Assembly (NCBI RefSeq): GCF_035222375.1
Contig: NC_085889.1
Location: 2,232,001-2,296,000, forward strand
DNA from: Podospora pseudocomata
Taxonomy: Eukaryota; Ascomycota; Sordariomycetes; Sordariales; Podosporaceae
DNA: 64,000 nt
Reading direction: 5' to 3'
The position numbers and the translations under genes were made by a program. Shown here piece after piece: positions 47,156 to 58,792 of this stretch. Position 1 is the stretch's first letter, and each line of letters begins with the position of its first letter. The notes beneath the pieces are model-generated. The model had not been told where the DNA came from and ran no database searches. It saw only the letters and a list, made by a program, of their open reading frames with translations.

Positions 47156-48640
47156 ATGGCCTCCATGCCGACCGCCGTGCGGACGGCGGCGCCCAAGATC
47201 GCCAGGAGCGCATTTCACCACCAGCGCCGAGCCCTTTCCGACGTCCACATCACGCGCACCGGCAAGCCTCTTATCCGCACCCAGGGTGGCCGGTCCGTTG
47301 CTTCTCCTTTTTGACTGAGACAAAAGGGGCCTTTCTGATAGAGTATCGACAGTTCTTCCCTCGGCGAGCACACTGCCACCGTCTTCGGCGCCACTGGCCA
47401 GCTCGGTCGTTATATTGTCAACAGATTAGGTTCGAACTACCGAGGGGCAGAGGCAATTATGAAGGGGGACTGACGGAATGTTGCGTGTAGCGAGACAAGG
47501 ATGCACCGTCGTTGTGCCCTACCGTGAGGAGATGGCCAAGCGCCATCTCAAGGTGACAGGTGATTTGGGTCGGGTTGTCTTCGTGGTATGAAGAGAGTCT
47601 TCAGGAAAGGAAACGAGAACCATGATGCTAAAGAGGGGCTAGGAATACGACCTGCGCAACACCCAGTCGATCGAGGAGAGCGTCAGACACTCTGACGTTG
47701 TCTACAACTTGGTTGGCCGGAACTACCCTACCAAGTGAGTGCGGCAACGTTGGTCTTGGTCAAAGGGGGAAAGGGGGCTAACCAGGTCAGGAACTTCTCC
47801 TATGAGGATGTCCACATTGAGGGTGCTGAGAGGATCGCGGAGGCGGTTGCCAAGTACGATGTTGATCGGTTCATCCACGTCTCTTCGTACAACGCCGACC
47901 CCAACCACGTTTCCGAGTTCTACTCCACCAAGGTATGTAGCCCCTGAACAGCCAAGTGGAAAGGTGCGGAGGTCTAACAGACTACACAGGGCCGTGCTGA
48001 GCACGTTGTCCGCAGCATCTTCCCCGAGACCACCATCGTGAGACCTGCTCCCATGTTCGGTTTCGAGGATAACCTGCTCCTCAAGCTTGCCAGCGTTGTC
48101 AACCTCTTCACCTCCAACAACATGCAGGAGAAGTTCTGGCCAGTACACGTCATCGATGTCGGTGAGGCTTTGGAGAAGATGCTCTGGGACGACAACACTG
48201 CCGCCCAGACTTTCGAGCTTTACGGTCCCAAGCAATACGCCATGGCTGAAATCGCCAAGCTGGTTGACCGTGAGATCTTCAAGAAGCGCAGACACATCAA
48301 CGTGCCCAAAGCCATCCTCAAGCCTGCGGCTGCCATCATCAATAAGGCTTTGTGGTGGGACATCATGTCGGCCGACGAGATTGAGCGCGAGTTCCACGAC
48401 CAAGTAATTGACGAGACGGCCAAGACTTTCAAGGATTTGGACATTGAGCCCACCGACATCAGCAAGTGGACTTACCATTATCTGGTACGTTTTATTTTTT
48501 ATTTTCCCTTTTTGCTTTGTTTGCATCGACTAACCCCCTTCCAGCAAGGTTTCCGTTCCTCAACATTCTACGACCTGCCGCCTGCCACTGAAAAGGAGAA
48601 GAAGGAGGAGAGAAAGTATCTCCACGTTTTGGATGAGTAA
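47156..48640 (+). CDS. nuo-40: NADH:ubiquinone oxidoreductase 40 kDa subunit (NDUFA9 homologue)
   Basis: Seven exons: 47156-47292, 47353-47429, 47491-47585, 47643-47734, 47791-47932, 47990-48484, 48545-48640. The product is 377 aa, very near the 375 aa reported for Neurospora. It is an accessory subunit of mitochondrial complex I, built on an atypical short-chain dehydrogenase fold that holds NADPH. An Arg-rich mitochondrial presequence (MASMPTAVRTAAPKIARSAFHHQRR) precedes the Rossmann signature TVFGATGQLGR. VVYNLVGRNY, RFIHVSSYNAD and RPAPMFG are further family blocks. Intron 2 uses donor GTTCGA, and intron 4's acceptor must be the second AG to keep KNFSYED. Confidence 0.96.
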
Positions 48641-48977
48641 ATTGTTGTCAGGGGCCTGGGGTGGAGAGCACGGGACACCACGTAGAGTGTACATACCTAT
48701 ATAACTAGAAATTTCCTTGGGTTGTGTGGGTTCAAAAGACAAGACGAAGAAGAGAACCGTCGTTGTTGTTGTTGTTGTTGTTCAATTTTGATGCCAAGTA
48801 GTTGCAGTTGAAAGAGGCTGTTGCAACCCTCAAAACTGGGCTCTGGACTTGCCAAAAAATGCAAGATTTCCACAGATGGGTCCAAATTTTTGCTGCAGAC
48901 TTTCACTTTCAACCGAACAGCCCCATACAGTCACCTTTTTGCTTCACTAACACTTCACAACCAAAACTCACCCGAAA
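48641..48977. other. Intergenic region with GTT repeat
   Basis: The 3' flank of the complex I gene, with a GTT tract of seven units at about 48761-48782, followed by the EFM5 promoter. Confidence 0.65.
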
Positions 48978-49928
48978 ATGGCCGGCCAAGATAGTGATGA
49001 TGAGATGTGAGTCTGTTTGTGAGAAACAGTTGAATGTGAAACTAATATTATCACAGTGTTCTCTCCTCCTCCGCCCTCGATGCACTGAAGGAGTTCTACG
49101 CCGAGCGCGATGCCCGGCAGGAGCAGTTCGCCAAGCTTCAGGCCAAAGCCGAAGAGCAGCATGATTTGCAGCAGCAGAAGCTGTCGATGGAGGCGTTTGG
49201 GGAGGACTGGAACGAGTCTCAGTTTTGGGTCAGCATAGCTTCCTCTCAATGATGGTCAGAAATAAATGCTAACATTGTGAGAAAACAGTACTCGGACGAA
49301 ACAGCAAACTTCCTCGCCAAACAGCTCCTGCTCAACGCAACACCAGACATGACGATTGGTGTCGTTTCTGCTCCTAGTGTTTTTGTAGCTTTGAAGAATA
49401 TCTTGGTATGCTCTCTCTATTCCGTCTCTCCTTTCTTGCAAGATCACTAACAAAAGGAAAATTAGAATGCTGCCAGCCCAGAAGAGCCCAAACCAAAGCT
49501 CATCCTCCTCGAACACGACAACCGCTTCGCCGTCTTTCCCGAGTTTTCCTTTTACGATTTCGCCCAGCCGACTAAACTCCCTGGTACGTTCCCCTTCCCC
49601 CTCCCCCTTTTTCCCTAACTAACACCCCTTAGCGCACCTAAAATCCTCCTGCGACCGCATCATCTGCGACCCCCCCTTCCTCTCCGAAGACTGCCAAACC
49701 AAAGCCGCCATCACCGTCAACTGGCTCTTCAAGCCCACCGCCGCTGACGACAAAAAGCTCATCGTCTGCACCGGCGAGAGGATGAAACCCCTCGTCACCC
49801 GGCTCTACAAGTCCGTCGGTCTTAGAACCACAGACTACGACCCTGTGCATGCCAGGGGGCTAAGTAACGAGTTTTACTGCTATGCTAATTTTGAGAGTTT
49901 GGGGTGGAAGTGGAGGGAGGAAAAGTAA
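48978..49928 (+). CDS. EFM5: EEF1A lysine methyltransferase EFM5 (N6AMT2-like)
   Basis: Five exons: 48978-49006, 49057-49228, 49289-49405, 49466-49583, 49633-49928. The product is 243 aa. EFM5 trimethylates a lysine near the N-terminus of translation elongation factor eEF1A in the cytosol, using S-adenosylmethionine. The protein shows a coiled N-terminus (ALDALKEFYAERDARQEQF), SQFWYSDETANFLAKQLL, the conserved FYDFAQP block, and the catalytic motif IV DPPF at 158-161 followed by LSEDC. The end block FYCYANFESLGWKWREE is typical. Length and motif order match the family closely. The gene is in tandem with the complex I gene and convergent with UBP8. Confidence 0.93.
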
Positions 49929-50352
49929 ATTCCCTACCTACTTTGTAGATATAGGTAGCATGGCTTCATGACAGACAACCTTTCCGCATGTCTGGTAATG
50001 GTGCTTCAAAAGTGCGCTCAATGAACCACACCAAATCTATTACCCCTTTCCCAACCAGTATTTCATATCAATGAATGCTTTTTATACAGTGCAAGAAGTG
50101 GTATTTACAAATGCCGCTCCTTCCTTCATTGGAAGAGATCCCCGTACATCCATCCAAAAACCAAATAAAACCACAACAATCCATTTTCGCTGGTCTCTTT
50201 CGCTTTCGCGGAAGAACAACAAGATAAGAATAGCCAGCTAACAAAAAAACCAACTATCACTTCAACTCGGCGGCTCAAAAGGTCCGGCCCCGTTCCGTTG
50301 GACGATATGGAGACAGTCCAACCAGCTCTGCCTAAGAAACCCAGCAAGGTTC
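49929..50352. other. Intergenic region between convergent EFM5 and UBP8
   Basis: The shared 3' flanks. No gene is visible. Confidence 0.7.
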
Positions 50353-52144
50353 CTACGTCAATGACCTGACAATATAAAACAAGAGGTAGGCTTTTGCGTT
50401 GAGCACGTCCGACTTCTGGGCAACTTCCACCTTGTGGTCGTTGAAAGCGAACCACTTTCAGTCTTGTTAGCATTGCCATCTTCCAAAGTGAAAAGAAGGG
50501 ACATACCTGATCACCAACCCGACAATACGACACATAATGCCCCGTATCAATCTCCCCCACGTGCACCACCACACTCAACAAATCATACGTGCATTGCCTC
50601 GCCAGTTCGTAGCTATCTTTTGTGTCCCCAGACCGGCCAACAGTCGTATAAGGCAGCATATTCAACTGCAGCGGGAACTGAACCGGGGTGTCGATCTTGG
50701 CTGCTCGCTCATGACGGCCTTGCTTGTACTCGAATCTCTATTCAAGTGTCAGTGGCCACTTTCACTTGCTCGCCAAAAAAGGAAGGAGGGAAACGTACCT
50801 TCAGCTGAATCGACAGCACATTCGGCAACCGCTTGATACTCGTCTGTCTCCTCGCCTGCTGCGTCGAATTACATCCATTACACCTATACTCGCACTTATC
50901 AAGCTTGACATACTCCTCATCCAAGCACTCTTGCAGCGTCATCGTCCCCTTGCCCCCCAGCAGCTTCTTCCCTCCCTTTTTCTGCGTCAGATTCTCCAGC
51001 GGCAGACTCAAGTCCAGAAAGCTTTGTACTTGGTTCGTCACTCCCTGACAATTCTGGCACGTTGTCTGCGTTTGCAGTTTACCATAAAAAGTCTGGTGGA
51101 TGATGCAGTTACAGCTGTGCTCACTCCCAATCTCTGGTTTCTTCCCGTCACCGTTCCTCTCGTGCAGCTCCTCGGCCAAGAACTGGAAAAACTCGTGCGC
51201 GTCTTGCTCCTTGGTCGTGACGAGATTTTCAAAGGCTTTCCGCTCCGAGATCCAGAATCCACTGAGGATATTGGCCGCCGTATAGCCATTGGTGTTTTCC
51301 ACGGCGTAAAAGTCTTGAAACATGTCATCCATGGCGCAGGAAAGGCAGTGGGGGGTGTCGCAGCTCGAATGGCCGTCGCTCAGGTAGTAGTTTCGGAGGA
51401 TGGGGTTGTGAAGGAACGACTGGAGAACGACGTTTTGGTAGCACGTGGCACCTGCGTTGTAGATGCCTCGGAGACCGTTGGCCTTGCAGGTTGCTGTCGT
51501 GGTGTTTTGGGAGATGTAGGCGGGGCTATCTTTGACAGGATCGGGCGAGAAGAGCTCGTCTTGCTTGCGTTTCCGTGCTGCAATAAAGATAAAGATTAGT
51601 TATAGCTAGACTGACAGACAGACAGAAAAGAGAGGGCATACTGTTGGAGAATGTGCTTGTGCCAAGTTTCTTCAACCGAAGCTCTTCAAAGGTTGGGTCA
51701 TAAACCATGTCGTCGCACATTTGGCAGTAAAGAGCGGCGCTTCTCGAGTCGACATAAAAACGGTGCGACTTCTTGTTTCCATGTTTTATTCGGTCTTCCT
51801 CAGTAACCGTTGATGGGCACTGAAGACAAAGATAGGTCGGTGTGAGAGTGGTGACAACTTGCTGAGTGTCCACCACCTTCACCGTCTGGGAGACGACCGG
51901 GGTCTGGTCGAATATTGTACGGAGAATCATCTTGTAATGATGGATCGATGTGTTGGTCGTCACTTGATCTTGGTTGAAGAGCTTCTGTAGGTGTTCTATC
52001 GAGGCACAGATGTTAGCAAACATCATGCAATAACACAGGGGACCGGAAGGACCTACCGCAACCGTACATGGGCTGGCCTTGCTGGGCTGCTTTGACTTTG
52101 TAGTTCTTGGGCGACGCCGGTGTGGCGGGCCTCGCGGATGACAT
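50353..52144 (-). CDS. UBP8: SAGA-associated ubiquitin C-terminal hydrolase UBP8
   Basis: Five exons: 52144-52057, 51995-51642, 51577-50799, 50737-50507, 50454-50353. The product is 517 aa. It removes ubiquitin from histone H2B within the SAGA coactivator. An N-terminal ZnF-UBP domain (about 30-140) has the CxxC pairs YLCLQC and LYCQMC and a His-rich centre. The USP domain follows, with catalytic Cys193 in NAGATCYQN, His474 in DTGHYVSYC and Asn489/Asp490 in FNDHK. Internal CxxC pairs (TCQNC; RCNGC) form the finger's zinc site. The terminal AKAYLLFYI is the usual USP ending. All catalytic residues are present. The Cys box has GATCYQ where most USPs have GNTCF, which is usual for filamentous-fungal UBP8. 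Confidence 0.95.
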
Positions 52145-53294
52145 CTTGAATAGTCCTGGAGTCTATAAGAAGTGATACACTTCAAGCTGGTGTGGCTGGC
52201 TCGGTCGAGGGAACCCCGCGATTGAATAGGGGGGGAGGGGACACTGGCGAGATCAAGATGCGCCAGTCACGGTTATCGTGCGGCTGTTGGAGTTACAGAC
52301 TTTTTCAGTTTCCGCGTTGGATCTTTTGATGACTTTTCCTGCCTCAAAGTACCCAAGAAAACTTCTCGGCAAGGGGTGGTCCAGAGGGGTCACGTCGCGA
52401 AGTTGGGATAGCTTTCAGGGTGCTTGGCCGTGTAAGTCGAACTTGTCGACCGGGGCTGGAAATGGTCTTATTGACCGTGGCGCGCGGCGATCAAAGCTCA
52501 ATGGCTTTCACAGGGATTCAGAGTCAAAATATCGGCTTTCACTCTTTGTTCCGGTGCAATTCGACCGGGTCAAGGGTTCCAAGAAAGCTTTAAACCACGA
52601 AAGTAAACAAAAGATGTTGGCTGCTGGGATTGTGCCGATTCAGCGATCTCAGTTGCTTCCACGGCAAGGCAGGCGTCCAACGGCCACACGGCTGGCTGGA
52701 AATTGCTTATCGCTATCCGCCCGCAAGGCTTATCGATAAGCTGTGGACCCCTTCAGCTTTCCGGCGCTAAGGTGGGATGTCACTGGATGGCGACATGCCG
52801 CCAAGACAGCATCAACATCAGCCTCGGCACAGCTGAGCTCTTCTCTTGCTTCTGGAACTCATCTTCCCATTCATATGTTTCGAGTGTATATAGGTGAATA
52901 TAACAGTGTTAGTATGTCATCAACAAGGCTGAATGAGCTGACGAAACACATAACAACATAAAGTCAACTATAACGTTCAATGTTGTTCGTCATCTCATCT
53001 GGTATCAGAATCAAATTCCTCCATCCCAAATTTATTCAAGGTATCACCACTCCCGGCAGCTGAGTGAGACTCGAACAAAGCCCTGCAAGAAGCACCTCAC
53101 ATGTCCGTCCCCATGCCCGGGTAACTGTTACTTACTTTGCGTCTACCCAAAACCCGGACGTTGATCACCGAGACCACTTTACCCCGCAGCCGCCTTGCTT
53201 GATCCCCTAACCCCGCGTCGTTATCCCACTTATAAATCCCACCATCAAGCTCATACTACCTCAAAACCCAAAAGCTGGTTTTGGTGTTTTGGTA
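52145..53294. other. Divergent intergenic region upstream of UBP8 and the MBL gene
   Basis: About 1.15 kb with both promoters. A plus-strand frame at 52278-52739 has no similarity or coding character and is not called. Confidence 0.6.
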
Positions 53295-53399
53295 ATGCGC
53301 CTCCTCCCCCTATTCCTCCGCCGCCAATCTCACAACCTTCACCACCTTCACCACCACCACGACAAAACCCACATCCCCGAACCAAATCCCCTCTTCAAA

Positions 53400-54365
53400 A
53401 TGGCACAACTACCCCCCCTCCCAGAAGTGACCCCCCTAGCCCCCTCCATAACCCGCATCCTAGCCGGCAACCCCTCCAAATTCACCCTCCAAGGCACCAA
53501 CACCTACCTCGTCGGCACCGGCCCAAACAGAATCCTAATCGACACCGGCGAGGGAAAACCAACTTGGATCACCGCCCTCAAATCCTGTCTCTCCTCCTCC
53601 TCAGGCGCCACAATATCAAAATGCATCATCACCCACTGGCATCACGACCACGTAGGCGGCATCCCCGACCTCCTCTCCGCCTTCCCCAGCATCAAAATCT
53701 ACAAGCACAGGCCAGACTACCACAACCCGACCAACATACCCTTTTTGGACATTTCCGACGGGCAAGAGTTTGAAGTGGAGGAGGGAGGAGGAGGGGCGAG
53801 GTTAAAAGCGGTTCACACCCCAGGCCATACAGAAGATCACATGGTGCTACAATACTTTCCCCCCTCTTCATCTCAGCAAGAACAGCCCGGTCTTTTTACC
53901 GGGGATAATGTCCTCGGCCACGGGACCGCTGTGTTTGAAGACCTATCTGCTTATCTCACTTCTTTGGCAAAAATGAAGAGTTTGGTTGATGGGAAGGCTT
54001 ACCCGGGTCATGGGCCGGTTATTGACCAGGGCAGGGAAAAGATTGAGGAATATATCCGGCACAGGCAGCAGAGAGAGGATCAGGTGGTCCAGCAACTGAG
54101 AGCCTACCCTGATGTCGCTGTTGCGGGGGGGCAGGAGGGGAGTGAGAAGGGGTGGACGTTGATGGGGTTGGTGAGGGTGATTTATAAGGATGTTCCTGAG
54201 GCGCTTCACGTACCGGCTGCTGGGGGGGTGGTGCAGATTTTGAAGAAGCTTGAGCGGGAGGGGAGGGTGAGGGTGTTGGAAGAGAGGGGTGGTAGTGAGG
54301 AGGATAGGTGGGTGTTGGTGGGACGGCAGGGGGTAACAGGCTCGGGCCGGGGATCTGCGCTGTGA
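53400..54365 (+). CDS. LACTB2-like metallo-beta-lactamase fold hydrolase
   Basis: Single exon of 321 aa from the chosen Met (ATG 53400, strong context with A at -3 and G at +4). The metal-binding signature HxHxDH is intact as His79, His81, Asp83 and His84 (THWHHDHVGG). Further metal ligands lie in HTPGHTEDH, in FTGDNVLGHG and in YPGHGPV. A C-terminal winged-helix-like region with low-complexity Gly/Arg follows. The closest family is LACTB2, a mitochondrial single-strand endoribonuclease in animals. In fungi related enzymes also act as thioesterases in polyketide clusters. No polyketide synthase is nearby, so a housekeeping LACTB2-like role is more likely. An in-frame ATG at 53295 would add 35 residues beginning MRLLPLFLRRQ. 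Confidence 0.88.
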   Translation: MAQLPPLPEVTPLAPSITRILAGNPSKFTLQGTNTYLVGTGPNRILIDTGEGKPTWITALKSCLSSSSGATISKCIITHWHHDHVGGIPDLLSAFPSIKIYKHRPDYHNPTNIPFLDISDGQEFEVEEGGGGARLKAVHTPGHTEDHMVLQYFPPSSSQQEQPGLFTGDNVLGHGTAVFEDLSAYLTSLAKMKSLVDGKAYPGHGPVIDQGREKIEEYIRHRQQREDQVVQQLRAYPDVAVAGGQEGSEKGWTLMGLVRVIYKDVPEALHVPAAGGVVQILKKLEREGRVRVLEERGGSEEDRWVLVGRQGVTGSGRGSAL

Positions 54366-56925
54366 GTGAGGCCGGGTGAGCCGGGTGGGTGGGTTCCATG
54401 GTTTTGGGAACCGTTCTGTCGGGTTTGAAAGGAAAGTGCGAGAGAGGGAGGTTAATGAAGTGATGAGGTCATGATGGTGAAGGTGATGGCTTGGCGCTTG
54501 GGAAAGAGTGTGGTGTTGGACTCAGCCTTGTAGCGTTCTAGCATGTTTCCTTTCTGGAGGGAAAGACTGTGGAGGATATCATTATTACAGCAGTGAGTGG
54601 GTTACTGTTGTTAGAGATTTGCTGAAGATCCAACGTCTCAACGACTATCAGATACTCTTAGGTAGCGCCTGGCGTTTTGCCTCGCTCGAATTCTCATGTT
54701 CTTCATGCACATCTTGATGGTATACCAAGACATCTATGTAGAGATGGTCAGCAGCAGAGGCTAGAATGATCACCCAGTACGAACATCTACATGGTACAAA
54801 AGAGTACCTCGCCAAGTTTGCTTGGGTTGTGTTTGTATAAATGCGATCTCGATTCGGCACTCGGGAAGTTCGGAGTCCGCGGTCTTCAGTGTTAGTATCA
54901 AGTCATCAGGAGGTCAAAATTTGCGAGTTTTTTGTCATTTTTTTGGGCCAGTTATCGCTCACATTTCTCCACAGTTGCCTGGTAGCCCAACATGTACGGT
55001 AGCTGGACAAGTGCTGACATGAGGACTACCAACAAACAGTGATGTTCGCATGTGGTTGCTTGACCCTGTTGGTTCTGCGATAGTCCGGCGTATTAAGAGC
55101 TGCACAAATCTTTCTGTCGGTATCTCTGGCTGCCGACGCCGGGAACGGTGTGAATGATTTTTTTGGTGGACGAATCGGAGTTTATAGCAGTCGAGGTCGA
55201 CGATGACGGATAGCGCAAAAAGAAGTGAAAGACGCTGCCGGGATATTCCCCGTCGAGTCATCCGGAACCCTGCATTCTGCAAAAGATCGAGACAGCACCA
55301 CCACAGAGTTTTGACGGATTTCCAATCATGTCGTTGGGTAGAAATGAGCTGAATTGATAGCTCGATATGATAGTTCTCTTTGCTGATCTGATCTTGCATT
55401 TCCCATCCCATGAAAAGGGGCAACTTTCTGGGGGATAGCCTCTGTTCTGTTTGCGTATCAAAAGGCCAGCCACCAGGGAGGGACAGTTGGTCGGGCTCTT
55501 GTCTCGAGTCCGAGCCCGCGAACTGATATCGTGGTCTCCTTGAGCAGATCGTCGATCTGGATGAGGCCGTCACGGCTTTTATGCGCCGAGACTCGGTAGA
55601 GCGGCCCCGAGGGTGGTATCGGGCGCAAAAAAAACGTGAGCGGGAGTTGGCGTTGTCAGTTTCTGTTTCTCATCATGTGGGGCAGATCCTGGATGGACAA
55701 ATGTGGAGTAAAGCCGATGGCTGGCGATGGAGGGGTTCAAGGGCTTCATGGAGGGTGAAGAGCGTCCCGGTTTGTCCCTATATGGCCTTTGGTAATACCT
55801 GTGGCCTGTAAACTTTTCATTGAATACAGCCTCATATAACTTTCCGCTGGACGAAAAGAAGTTGCGCAACTTATATGATATCTGTCTGGTGAAAGAATTA
55901 CACTGTGGTGTAAGCTGTGGGTTGGGTGAGGTGAACCGCCAAGTGCCAACGGTTAAGACCCCGCTTGAAAACTGATTCATCAGCCTTGTAAGCTGAGTAT
56001 TAACTCCGGTCTCACGACCAACGAGCTAGGGAGATATCGGCAACATATTGTACCGTCATCAAACCCTGGACGAATGAAAAGAAATATTCGCGCTCTTTCG
56101 TATCTGTAGCCAAGTGAAAAGCCACCAAGTTAGGTATCAGAACCGACCACATGCCACAGCTGTGACACCCAAGACTAACACCATCTCCCTTCCCCCAAGG
56201 CTGACTCAAAGAATCGCACGAGGGCCTGCCACCTGATTGGATAGTGTTCATGATGCGGTGACATGGTCGGGGGCGTCTGATGAAGATGACTCCCCACACA
56301 GTGCAGCGTCACTGTGGACCCTTCATCGACAACCTTCCACGACGTCCAGCCCTAGAAAGGCACGAGAAGGCTCGGATGTACCGGAGTTGATGAGTACAAG
56401 CCGTGGAAGTGACATATGGAAGCCGCTTCGCTGCAAAGACCGAGCACGAGTAGAATCGAGGAGAACACTTGCCCATCTTGGCCCCAAGAAAGAGGTTGGA
56501 ATTACAAATCACCATGTCCTTGTATACCGGATCAGGGAAAGAGTTATGATGGGTCCTTTCTACCTCTGTATGAAGCTTGCAATGTTTGGAGCTTCCTTTA
56601 TAAGGTCTCTCAGGCCACAACCTGCCCACACCCTCTAGTTGCGGAACGGTCTGTTCCCCAGATCAAACCACACCAGTCTTTGTCCTTCATCTGATCCGAT
56701 ACCTTGGGTCTGGATTCATTGGGTCGAATTTGATTCCATTTTTATGACGATAACGGCACTTTTATCCCATCTTCAGCCCTTGAATCAGTATTCGCTATCA
56801 CAACAACATCCGCCTACACGATATCATATTCAACGACCACACACCATTGACCAGCATCCATTAGCCAGCATAACCTCCTGGGGGCCTCGAAAACAGCGTG
56901 TTATGTATAAGCTAGGAGAGTCCAG
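54366..56925. other. Gene-poor intergenic region
   Basis: About 2.6 kb with no firmly supported gene. On the minus strand between about 54960 and 55980 there are overlapping open frames, including a 204-codon frame, some with protein-like stretches; see the findings. Confidence 0.45.
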
Positions 56926-58792
56926 ATGATGGCACCTTTGAGATCACCTGATATCCTCATGCCAGCCCTTACGGGCTGGGTAATCCTCAGCCTCGCCCGA
57001 GGAGCCCTCGCACATGGGGGGCATGGCGGCATGGAGGTGACAGAAGCCGACAAGCCTCTCCCAGAGGATCAATACCCACCGACATATTTCGCCCATCCGG
57101 ACCACAAAGCGGCTATCTACGGACATATTGTCTTGATGGTTCTGGGTTGGATGTTTGTACTGCCCGCAGCTGTTATGCTATCCCTTGCTCGCTCAAGATA
57201 CACCGTCTATGCGCAGTTCAGCTTCCTCGCTTTAAACACGGGTGGCATGCTGTTGGGCATCGTCTACAACGCCAGCACGCCGGATCTCTACCCAAATAAT
57301 GCCCACCACAAGATCGGATGGATCGTCACCATCGCTGCCGTATCCCAGGTGGCCATTGGACTTTTGGCACGCGTGGCCGGCATGATAAAGAGGGGAGAGT
57401 TGGGCAACGTGGGAGAACGCCAGGGTTTCATCCCCGTGTCGACTGAGGCCATTCAAGCCCACGAATCAGGATTTCCTGGTCCCTACCGTCGGTTTTCCCA
57501 TGACAGCGGACAGAGCACAGAGCTCGGCTCGGAAACTCTCCGCAGTCACTCTATCTCGTCACCTCCAACCTCTCCCACTATCCCTTCACATCTCGCTCAC
57601 AAAGAGTACCAACATGATGACGGTTTTGAGGACGAAGATCTCGAGCACAACGTGCCATCGTTGAAAAAGACTGGCAAGGCTCTCTCGATGGTGGCAAAGG
57701 TGGCTGGCAAGATCTCGGATCGCTTCTGGAAAATCCTCATGTTTGCCTATAACTTTGTTGATCGGACGATTCTTCTCCTTAGCTTCCTTGCACTCTGCAC
57801 AGGGCTTATCACCTACGCCCGATTCTTTGTGAGTTTGAAAGTCTTCTGGTGATAGAGAATAGATGCTAACCATGATGATAGGAGGGCAACGGGATCTTTA
57901 GTGGTCTGGCACATTGGATCAAAGGGGGTGTTTTTGTCTGGTTGGGATGGTGGACGCTCGCTCGTTGGGCTGGCAGTTTTGGCGATCTTGGATGGGTAAG
58001 ACCTCTTGCTTTTTTCAAGTCTGTTATCCCTATTCTAACCATGTTTAGGCTTGGAATGTCTGTCCGAAAAAGGCGGGCCAGAAATGGTGTCCTTCTGCCG
58101 AATTCGTCGAAAGTGCCCTCATCTTCTTTTATGGATCGACTAACGTCTTCCTCGAGCATCTCGGCAATTGGGGTGGTGAGTGGTCCTCTCAAGATTTGGA
58201 ACACGTCTCTATTACGGTCTTGTTCATTGGCGGCGGCCTCTGCGGTATGCTCATCGAGTCGATACGCATTCGCAATCTCTTGAACTTTCATGTTGTCGAA
58301 ACCGCCCAGGAGGATCACATAGACAGGGACCAACTCCGCGAGCCAGAGACATACGCCTTTTCTCTCAACCCCATACCGGCTCTTGTGATCATTCTCACGG
58401 GCCTGATGATGAGCTCACATACACAAGAGAACATGATCTCGACCATGGTCCACAAGCAATGGGGCGATCTCATCACTGCTGCGTCGCTTTCCCGCGGCTT
58501 AAGTTATGTTGTTATGTACCTCAAGCCGCCCAAGACGATTTACCCCTCAAGGCCACCAACGGAGTTGTTGACGGCTTTTGGTCTTACCGCTGGCGGTTTC
58601 ATGTTCATGGCTAGTTCCAGTGACACGGTCGACGGCATGATCCACTATCAGCTCAACCCGATGTTCATGTACACGGTTACCATGGGCTTCGTTGCGTTGA
58701 TGATGGCGTGGGTGATTTTGCTGGTGGCGTTGAAGGGTTGGGCGGAAAAACGGGAGGCGGCGGGTAGGTTAACTGGGAGGGCATTTGCGTGA
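56926..58792 (+). CDS. YTP1-like multi-pass membrane protein
   Basis: Exons are 56926-57828, 57882-57995 and 58049-58792; both introns are 53 bp. The product is 586 aa. A hydrophobic N-terminus (LTGWVILSLARGALAHGGHGG) looks like a signal peptide ending in a His/Gly patch. The next part is a DUF2427-type region of several helices (HIVLMVLGWMFVLPAAVM), then a soluble Ser-rich loop (about 165-255), then the YTP1 domain with many helices and the blocks FYGSTNVFLEH and MMSSHTQEN. Conserved His residues in transmembrane or loop positions are typical of this family and suggest metal or haem binding, which has not been proven. Yeast Ytp1 is a mitochondrial-type membrane protein of unknown role. Doubled ATGs at 56926 and 56929 both fit. 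Confidence 0.9.

Noticed and set aside
47723-48526. 267-codon minus-strand frame opposite the complex I gene
   Set aside because: Antisense shadow of well-supported exons; no similarity.
52278-52739. 153-codon plus-strand frame upstream of the MBL gene
   Set aside because: No similarity; lies in the divergent promoter region.
56202-56208. TGACTCA heptamer about 720 bp upstream of the YTP1-like gene
   Set aside because: Too far from the start and with no link to amino-acid metabolism; such heptamers are expected by chance.
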